Assembly (NCBI GenBank): GCA_020726505.1
Contig: JAHLEZ010000016.1
Coordinates: forward strand, 1,364,001-1,428,000
Source: Leptodontidium sp. MPI-SDFR-AT-0119
Taxonomy: Eukaryota > Ascomycota > Leotiomycetes > Helotiales > Leptodontidiaceae
DNA: 64,000 nucleotides
Direction of reading: 5' to 3'
A program made the position numbers and the translations under genes. Within the stretch, counting starts at the first letter, position 1; each line of letters starts with the position of its first letter. Shown piece after piece: positions 55,867-64,000 of the stretch. The notes under the pieces were generated by a model, which worked only from the letters and a program-made list of their open reading frames with translations, was not told where the DNA came from and searched no databases.

Positions 55867-58800
55867 TGTGACGCTTGCCCTAGAAAGACGGCAATCACGT
55901 GTAACTGACGCCTCATATATCAACACTGGACATATGACGATACCAAGCATCAACTTAGAATCTACAACTACCGAGGAAAGAAGATAAGGAAAGAAGAAGT
56001 TTATATATAAGATGTCGGTATACCTAGTACCATAGTAATCTCAGTACGTCCCGATCGGGTAATACTAAGTGGAGCCGGTGGAAATGAGGCTTTGGGTAGC
56101 GATAGTCGTTATATTACCTCCCCTCTTCGGAAAAAGCTCGTCCTCGAGCGTTGGTTTATCTTCTTATTATTATTGAGGTTATTGTAGTCGTTAATACCAT
56201 TTTCTTATACTTTAATTTATTTAAGTAGCTTAGTAGGGGGTCTTGCTTGCTCGGGGTGACTAAGGTGGAAGTCTTTGGCTTTGTGCGGAGCGTACTTGAG
56301 GTTAAAAGCGTCGTACTAGTTTAAGTTAACGTCCTAATTAAGCTAAGTAATATAGTAAGATAAAGTCTTGCCTTTTTTATAGTAGGCAAGTACTTTTTCT
56401 AGTTCTTACTCGTCGTTACTTATAATATTAATTGGCGAGGGGGTATCTTGTATTTAGCTTAGTAAGGGATCGTTAGGGTCTTGGCGAAGCTTGTTAGTCG
56501 GAAAGATATTGTGGATTTTTATACTTACTAGTAATTTTAGGCGATATAAGTGTCTTATCTTCTCGAGTACTTTAAATAATTTATTAGTTAGTATATTTAA
56601 CTTCTTGAATAGACGGAGTGTCTTAAAGTAGCGTATATTGAGCCAGATTAGGCTATTTTTATTAAAGTTAATATCGCGGTAAGAGGCGTTATAGGACTTA
56701 GCTATCTTGGCTTGGGCTATAGTGAGGTTCGACTAAGCTATGTCCCATGCTTTCTTATGGCGTTAAGTATAGTTAATAGCTTGTTAAGTGTTTAATTTGT
56801 TAGCGGGGATAATTAAGTTTAGTAAGTTAATTTTTTAGTTTTAATTCGTACGTGGTGCGTATTTATGAATTACCTTAAATAAAGAGAGTTCCCTTAGGGA
56901 ATTATATAGGAGGGATATTTAGACGTAGTTTATAATAGGAAGGTACTTTAATTAGTCGTCTTAGTAATACGTAACGAAAGGTCGAAATCGTTTTTATAAG
57001 TATTAATTATATACTTTAGTTTAGCCATTTATTTATAAGTAGTTAGTAGCGGATAACTGTCTTTTAGTTTTAAAGATCTTACTAAGGGCGATTTAAAACT
57101 TAGAAATAAACTAGGGGCTTTTATTAGAAGTAATAGTTAAGAGAGCGCTAAAGTAACGATATATATAGTATATATATATAATAATTAGCTTTCGAGTATT
57201 TATTGTCTTTTAGTAAGGGATATTAATAGCTTATTTACTAAATCTATTAATAAAGACGAGGACGTTGTCGAATTTATACTTGTCTTTGGTAAAAGAGTAG
57301 TAATTTATAGTAATATGTTCCTATGATTTAAACGGAATAGAGAAAGGATAGAGGAATTCGGGCTTTTTATTTCGGGGGACTTAAATTCGTTAGTATATAT
57401 AACAATTACGATAATATTATTAAACTATGAACGTGATTCTATACTACTAGTATTAAAAAGAGAGCATTTGAATCGTCTTCTTAGCACTAAGGTGTATTGT
57501 AGTGATTCAATTATGAATCTCTCGTATAAGAAGGGTTTGGAGGTAATCGATATCGGGGATTAAGAGGCGGTTGTTGTAGAGCAAGAGGTTACCCTCTAAG
57601 TTGAGTTTACCTAGAGAGTCTAATACAACTTATTTACGCAAAGCCTGTAGGGAGGGGGCAGTGCGATTAGCCTCTAGGATTTGCTACACGATGGAAAATG
57701 TTAGTATAAGGGTAACGAGCTTAACGTCGGCCACTAGCGCGTTAGCGTCGTTAGGCGGCCGCAACTTTATAAATAGCAAGCTAGGGTTAACTTAGTTTTA
57801 GCGTAGAAGTTATTAAAGGCGTTGAGTCTTTTTTGCAAAGTTTTATTAATCTAACTTATTTAGCTTATAAAAAAGTGCGTTTACTAGGGGATTATAGATT
57901 CTAAGGTAGTACGTGATTATGAAATTGTAATTCGCTAAAAGCTTTACTCATTGTACTTATTTAGTATTTAATTACTTAAAGGTTATAAAGTATTTTAAAG
58001 CCTTGTGGTTTATTATAATACGGACTTAGTAGGGGGCTTTTATTAACTTAGCACACTAGTGCCCAAAGGATTTAATAATAGCTAGTATCTCTTTATTATA
58101 TATTACGTAATTAAGCTTAGTAGGTAGTATAGTTTTTAAAAAGAAAGTAACGGGGAACTAGTCGTTGCTATGTTATTAGAAAAGGATTCCGGTTATAATA
58201 TTATTATTAGTATTCGTCTTTAGGAGATAGGGTAAGTCTTATTAATAATATCTTAAGAGAAGCGCGGACGTAAGAGTATATTTTAGGAGGTCGAAGACGT
58301 CTTTGTACTTTGTAATAAAGTAAAAGGGAATATTATTCTTAGTTAGCTAAATAAGAGATTTTACTATAATATCATAATCGCGGATAAATCTCTAGTAGAA
58401 GTTACAAAAACTAAGGAAGAATTACACACCTTTAATAAAACTAAAGTAAGTTTATTTATAAATAATAAAAACCTTCTCGGGATTAACTTCTAAGCCAAAA
58501 GTTAATATAATAAATCTTAAGTACTTAGTTTATATTACTTCAAACTCACACTTCTTTAGGTCGGCTTGTAACTTAGCGTCGTGTAAGTGTTAAAGCACTT
58601 TTTTGACGTAGAGTTAGTGTTACAAGGGGTTCTCAAAGTATATAAAAATATCGTTTAAGTACGTTATATAAAAATTATTAAGGTAATCGAAGAAAATATC
58701 ATTTATATAACACTAGTAGGTAGCAAGTTTATTAGTTAAGCCAAATAAAAGAACTTTGTACTTATATACGCCGTATCTCGTGCAAAAGGTAATATACTCC

Positions 58801-59640
58801 TTTAATACTAAGTTTATTCGGATTTTGTGAAAAGCTTGACGAATATTTAATTTAGTAAAAATATAAGCGTTAACTATACGAGCTAAGGTTTTATTAATTA
58901 GAGGTAGGGGGTATTAGTTCTTTTAAGTAAGGGAATTTAATACTCAGAAATTAATATATAACCGTAGGGAGTTATTCGGCTTTTTGACGAAGAGAATAGG
59001 GGTAACGAATAATACTTAAGACAGCTTAATAAATCCTTTGTTTAAGTTATTCGTGATATATTCTTTAATAGCCTTAAGTTCCTTGGTCGATATCTTATAT
59101 AATAGCGAATACTTGAGTATTTTCTCACCCTCTTTTTTTAGCTTAATTTTGTAATCGTACGAGTAATAGGGGGGGAAAATATTATTTTCTGCCTTAGAGA
59201 ATACGTAAGTCTAATTAGCGTACTCTAGGGGAACTATTGGTTCAGCGTTTAGCTCTTAAATAGAGAGTGCAAATTGCATAGCTAATTAGCGACGGTAAGT
59301 GAGTTTAATAATTAAAGCTAATATAACAGCGGCTTTTTCTTATTCTTAGTTTCTTTAATTAATTAAGGCATTAATCTCTTAAAAAGTTATTATAAATATT
59401 TTATTTTTAGACTTTCGTTTAATTAATATATAAAATACTACGGCGTTAATTAAGAAAATTTTAACAATTAGACATTAACGAGTTTTCTTACGTCGCTTTA
59501 TAATTAATAACTTATCTCGTGGTTGAGGAGAACAAATTAAGAAAGGAGAAGCTTCTGTAGTCGAGTCGTATGTAAGAAAAAGCTGTGTTTATATATTCCG
59601 AAGTGAATTAGTGTAGTCCTTAGTATATATTTTGCGCGTG
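55867..59640 (-). mobile_element. Second chromovirus (Ty3/gypsy pol plus 3' LTR), RIP-degraded
   Basis: The 3' LTR is 55867-56113 (minus-strand ends TATAACG...CGTCACA), preceded on the minus strand by a polypurine tract (gaagaggggaggt). Going 5' along the minus strand: chromodomain near 56380-56480 (ELEKVLAYYKKGKTLSYYI, then PHKAKDFHLSHPS); integrase 56700-57360 (NVLVFINRFSK); RNase H near 57950-58100 (NHKALKYFITFK); RT 58550-59100 with FTKLNIRQAFHKIRINL, FCTRYGVYKYKVLLFGLTNK, and active site YLND where YLDD is expected. Gag and the 5' LTR could not be identified upstream of about 59640. Stops throughout; transitions explain the lost residues. It is the same superfamily as the 38998-45814 element but a different family by LTR. 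Confidence 0.8.
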
Positions 59641-60959
59641 AAAGGAGTAAATTAGGGGGAGTTAGTTTGGTCTCGGGGGTATAATAGCTTAGCGGTTTTT
59701 TTTTGGCTTAGTAATTTCCATTTGGGTTAGTTTAGTTGGGATATATGTGTTAGTTAGTCGTGGGGACGGTTATATATATTAATTACAGTCGGACCGCTTC
59801 AAACACGGTAAATTTAGAAATTAAGTATTATAAAGATTCTGTCTAATACAATATATGCGCCTAATTGCTAGCGTTCTAACGGACCCACTTTTATCCCGAT
59901 CGGGCTAGCGGGTAAAAAGTAATACTTATAAAGGTAGAGTCTTGGCTTGATCAAAATATTTTGAGATTTTTTTTTTTATATATATAGGTTTTTAAAAAGC
60001 ATTAGTATATATTTTAAAAAACTTTTTGCTTCTAAATTCACCTAAAATACGAACGGAGCATATAATAAGAAAACATTTCACAATTTATTAATTAGCCCCA
60101 CTTTATATTTAACATTTTACATTTTACATTTATTCAAGAGCTTAGAAATTAATATTTTAATATTTATGAAGTAAAAAGAATTAAATATTACTTTATTATA
60201 TTTTTTATAATTATTTGATAGCTTTATAAGTCTTATTGCTTAGTCATTAGCGTGGTTAAGGCTTGGACTTAGCTTAAGGGTCTTCTTTTTATTTAGAAAT
60301 TTCTTCTTCTTTAAATATTCGGATTTTCGTCTAACGTCGTTACTTAATTACTATGGCAAATTAAGCACATATTATATGTAAGTAATTAACTTATTCTAAA
60401 GTCTATTTTTAGTAGCTAATTTAAGTTAGTCGTCTCGGGGGACTTTGATAATAGTCATTGATTTTTTATTAGTGGATATTATAATATCGATTATCATACT
60501 CCTTTCTTTTAATTAACTCGCTTTCGACTTGACGCTAGTTAGTCTTTTTTCTCTTATTAACTTATTAATATTTTATTAGCTTACTTTATATATTAGGTTT
60601 CTCTCTTTATTATCTCTCTCGAGGAGGTATAAGTCGAAAAATCCACGTTAGGTAGGTTGCCGAAGGTAATAAAGCTCCAATTAAGGCTTTATTACAAGCG
60701 GGAAAAAGTGTTAGGGCTAGGGTACTTTCAGAAGCTCAAAAGTGGACTGCTAATAACGATTTAGGCTAATCATGTCGTTAAATTAGAGGAGTTATTAACT
60801 TTAAAGAGGCTAAGGTAATAGAAGGTTCTTTTACGAAATCAGAGAAAGAGATTTTAGACTTTAATTCTAATTACTATTCGTTATAAAGCACTTTTATAAC
60901 TACTAAGCTAGCTACCGCGCTAGTAAATAAATACAAAATCCAACCAATGAAATTAAGCT
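59641..60959. other. AT-rich RIP-type DNA, no gene recognised
   Basis: Stops in all frames. A T-run region near 59960-59990 and a repeat of acattttacatttta at 60110-60130 are the only simple features. It may hold the missing 5' part of the minus-strand chromovirus. Confidence 0.45.
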
Positions 60960-63929
60960 AATTCGTCTACCTCCCTTTATTTCTCCGGCACTATATCGAA
61001 TTCCTTCATCATAGACTCCGAAATAGTCCTATGGCCGCTCTGTTTCTTAATACACTAAGTAGCTTGTTTTATACTAAGCCCCTTTCGGTAAGCGTCCATA
61101 AAACGTGAAGCTTTATTACAATACCTTCGTAGAGTATCAAGAGGATAAGAATTAAGAGCTTTAAAACAAGCTTCTCGAGCTTAAATTAAAGAGATATATT
61201 AGTAAAAGAATTAAAAGGGTAAGTCAGTTGTGAAAAGGGTAGGTAAGATGTGACATACCTTTGCGAACGTCTCTTTCCATACCTGTCGATATAGGTTCTT
61301 ATAATAGGCCTAATACATCTCAATCGGGTTTAGCTCGTAGTGAAACTTTAGTAAAAAGAAGGACTAATGACTCCTAGCTAATAGCATCTCTTCTAAAGCT
61401 GACTTTTGCTTAAAGAAGTCCTTGTGATTGGCTAGAATTTTCGCTAAGCAATAAGTAGTCTTCGTAGTTAGAGGCCAAGAAAGAATAAGGTAACACTTCT
61501 TTTTAGCTTTACTAGTACACTTACTAATAGGGCACTTTTTACTTATAATTTATTAATAAGTAATTAAATTTTTAAAGACTTACTTACCTATTAATAAGTA
61601 CCCTTTTTTAGTAAGAATTTGCTTTAACTCCTTTGGGACTTCTTCGATTATAATCTTTTTAACTCTCTTCTTATTAGGGTGGCCTTCGACTGGCACCTTA
61701 ATAACCTTTTCAACCTTATAATTGAGCTCTTAAAGAGTGCTAACTAACCCACGAGCTCGCTTAGCCTTAAAAATATCAGGAGGAAAGTATATATTTTATA
61801 AAGTTAGTTAGTACTTCCTAAAAGGGAAGGTATAACTAATTTACTTTTTGAGGTAAAGGAGTGCCTCCTTCGCTAGAATTCATAGCAAAAGCGTTTAAAG
61901 CTTTACTTCCTTTACTAGCGTGAGCACTTGATTAGTCGAAAACAAAGATAGCTATCTTATTAAGGTGCTTTTCTTTAAATATATTAATGGCTTCTAATAC
62001 TTGTTCGAGTAGTTGTTGCGTATCCCAATAAGGAGTCTTTTGAGGGCCACTGGGATAAATGATTTTCCGAGCATCTTTTGAGCCAATTACAAGCCTTCCT
62101 TCAAGACTTATAAAGTCCGAGCAGTGAATAAGACCTTCTTTTGACTTAAAAGGCATTTTTTGTTAATTCTCGTTAAGCCAAATTCGCTTAGAGTACTCTT
62201 TAGCGTGAAAACAACTCTCGTCGTGGTAGTATATAACGTGCTTTCTCTCTCTAAAGGGTAAGTTAGGTGTAATAGGTTATAGTACTCTATTCTCGTCTTC
62301 TTCGTAATTCGTTGTAAGAGCTTAATATTTAGCTATTTTCGGAAGAAATACGTCTTGTCGATACTTAATTACGTTAGCTCTCTCGTGGCCGTCGACGTAA
62401 ACACCTTTCTTTTCTTTTGTAGCGTAAAATCCGAGGCGATTTAACTACTTATAAGTAGCTGTTTTCCCTAGCGGCTTCCATTCCTTTGGTTTTTTACCGG
62501 CCTTTTTACGTGTATCGGTAGTCTTTCTTAAAAGAGGTTTCTTACTCTTTTTAGCCGAGGCAAGTAAACGAGGCATGATTTCCGTATTAAGAGCGTGGCG
62601 GAATTTCTTTAGTATAACCGTAGTAAGCTTTTGAGCTAATAACTACGTACGACAAGCTTTAAAAACGTCTTCGTTATCGAGGTAAGAATAATTCTTTTGC
62701 TTGCCGCCACGAGTTTCGATTAGTAGAGAGCCGTAGGTTCGATAATAGAGATATAAAGCTCTAATTTTACGGGTAAGCGTTTTTCCGTCTCTAGTAGGGT
62801 GATTACTCTCGGCTACGAGTAAAAAGGCTTTAATTCGACCTCTACGAGGACTCTTTTTTAAGAGATTTTGAACGTATTATTGAATAAGCGAATATTTAAA
62901 GCGTACGCGAGGAAGTAAAAGGAGGTGCTTGTTATTGATTTGTTCCTTAAGCGAGGTAAGGACTTCCCTATAAGTCTTTGGCGTAGAAAAAGACTCAGAA
63001 GAGAACGTAATAGAATCGCTAATAAGTGAGTCTAATAAAAGCTTACTTCGTCTACTATTAATAAACTTTACGTCGTTTAAGTTGTCTAACTTAATAGAAA
63101 TATCTTCGGCTTTAATTTCGGCCTCTATTTGAGCGTCAAAGTCTGAATCCTCGTCGTCGCTAGAATCGATATCTTCGAATATATCTTCTTCTTGTAGAGG
63201 TTGAGGTAATAGTAAAGGTTTTGGCTTAAAGAAAGCAGAGAGAGGTTGTTAAGATTTGTTAATCGAAGGCGTTTGATTAACCCGTTAAAGAGATATTTGA
63301 CGATTTAACTCTTTTTGAGCTGCCTTAGCTCGTTGAATAGTTACCGAAGACTTCTTCTTAATAAGAGCTAGTTTACTTTTATAAGAGCCTTTAGATTTTA
63401 ATAATAAGTTAGTTATATATATATTAAAAGAAGTTAATTACTTACTAAGGATTGGCGTATTAATTACTTTCTCTAAAAGTATATAAAAGTTACCCTTTGA
63501 GTCGATTATTAACTTACGAAAGAACCTAGAGCGTTTAAACTCGTCGGCTACTTTTTTCTTAATATTTGATTCGTTGCTTTCCTCCTTGTTTAGCCTATCC
63601 GGGCCTAGCTCTTCAAGATTTTAATCTAAATACTCGTTATTACAAGTAATATCATCTTCTTCTTCTTTAATCTCGCTCTTTAATTCGCTAATCGCTTGAG
63701 CTCTTTCCTCTTCGGATTCCGAATCGATTTGACTACTGTTAAAAGTAGTAGGTGTAGAGGTGTAGTTTGGTTTGGTAGGTCGTAAGGGTAAGTGAAGTGT
63801 AGCAGAGGTAGAGCTTGAGGCTTGAGATTCTGGTGTTTTTTGACGAGGACGCTTTGTAATTGGCCTAATAGGCGATCCAGGAGGTAATTTCGCTAGCGTA
63901 GCACTTTGATTTCGCTTTGAAGGAGCCAT
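60960..63929 (-). pseudogene. Fungal DDE-superfamily transposase, partly decayed
   Basis: From ATG at 63929 (MAPSKRNQSATLAKLPPGSP) a long gene runs leftward with only occasional stops. Upstream part: Ser/Pro-rich, acidic stretch, then FKRSRFFRKLIIDSKGNFYI. Middle: KKPKEWKPLGKTATYK and RLGFYATKEKKGVYVDGHER. Catalytic core: KHVIYYHDESCFHAKEYSKR (first Asp), IHCSDFISLEGRLVIGSKDA, PQKTPYWDTQQLLEQVLEAI, NKIAIFVFDQSSAHASKGSK (second Asp), then FHYELNPIEMYQAYYKNLYR (third acidic position, Glu). These match a family of fungal transposase-like proteins with the VYfDGHER, HDE.cF.an, F.FDnSs.Ha and FHcELN.IE motifs; I cannot name its superfamily securely. Likely introns lie near 63420-63440, 61540-61590 and 61200-61260. 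Stops are mostly TAA or TAG from Gln or Trp. The 3' end is approximate. Confidence 0.7.
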
Positions 63930-64000
63930 ATTAGCTCTTATAAAGGTGTGGTGGTTGTGGTAGTTGTAAAGGTAAGGTAATATAAGATAGGTTTGACGTT

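Noticed and set aside
57601..57795. 64-codon plus-strand frame
   Set aside because: Antisense to the minus-strand chromovirus pol between integrase and RNase H; no recognisable domain.
1..64000. CRISPR arrays, operons, bacterial-type promoters or telomere repeats
   Set aside because: No regularly spaced repeats, no polycistronic layout and no TTAGGG runs were seen; all genes have eukaryotic introns.

Overview
The window looks like an accessory, repeat-dominated stretch of a filamentous ascomycete genome (Pezizomycotina; a Dothideomycete is my guess, not shown). The reasons are: short introns of about 50-100 bp with GTRNGY donors and CTAAC/CTAAT-like branch points; fungal-only families (HET, DUF3435, FunK1-type kinase, REG1-like DUF1752); and long AT-rich tracts rich in TpA and poor in CpA/TpG with CpG largely kept, the footprint of repeat-induced point mutation (RIP). 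Two duplicated segments inside the window can be aligned to each other. One copy differs from the other almost only by C-to-T and G-to-A changes, mostly CpA to TpA and TpG to TpA, so RIP can be read directly here.

Layout. 1-1815: RIP-mutated copy of the segment at 13.6-17.4 kb, carrying a Tourist-like MITE and the 5' end of an amidase gene, joined at 1662 to an unmutated scrap of a HET gene. 2.0-7.6 kb: two complete Tc1/mariner elements, with TIRs and TA target duplications, bracket a HET gene broken by indels. 7.8-18.8 kb: an island of normal base composition with an intact seven-exon MFS sugar/quinate-type transporter, followed by dead genes: a PrpF-family isomerase, a TauD/clavaminate-synthase-like fragment, an amidase and a protein-kinase fragment. 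18.8-28.2 kb: RIP-degraded DNA with a possible LTR, a 709-bp foldback element, a truncated Ty1/copia copy and a DUF3435 (tyrosine-recombinase family) relic. 28.2-30.8 kb: small island with a coiled-coil gene relic and an intact pirin gene.

30.9-46.8 kb is retrotransposon: a RIP-degraded copia element with an antisense cysteine-rich reading frame between pol and the LTR, a piece of a gypsy element, and a full-length gypsy chromovirus (38998-45814, 302-bp LTRs, 5-bp target duplication). The chromovirus contains a younger 218-bp solo LTR with its own target duplication. 46.9-51.5 kb: the last island, with an intact REG1/HEX2-like gene carrying a DUF1752 block and a PP1-docking motif. 51.5-64 kb: FunK1-type kinase relic, several LTRs, gypsy gag and a second, minus-strand chromovirus pol, and a moderately decayed DDE transposase gene reaching the right edge.

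Only three protein genes look intact: the MFS transporter, the pirin and the REG1-like protein. Transporter, PrpF-like isomerase, TauD-like oxygenase and amidase sit close together and may be what is left of a catabolic or specialised-metabolism cluster; that is inference from position only. All coordinates of degraded elements are approximate unless a target duplication or splice site fixes them. I ran no searches; family names rest on motifs read by eye.
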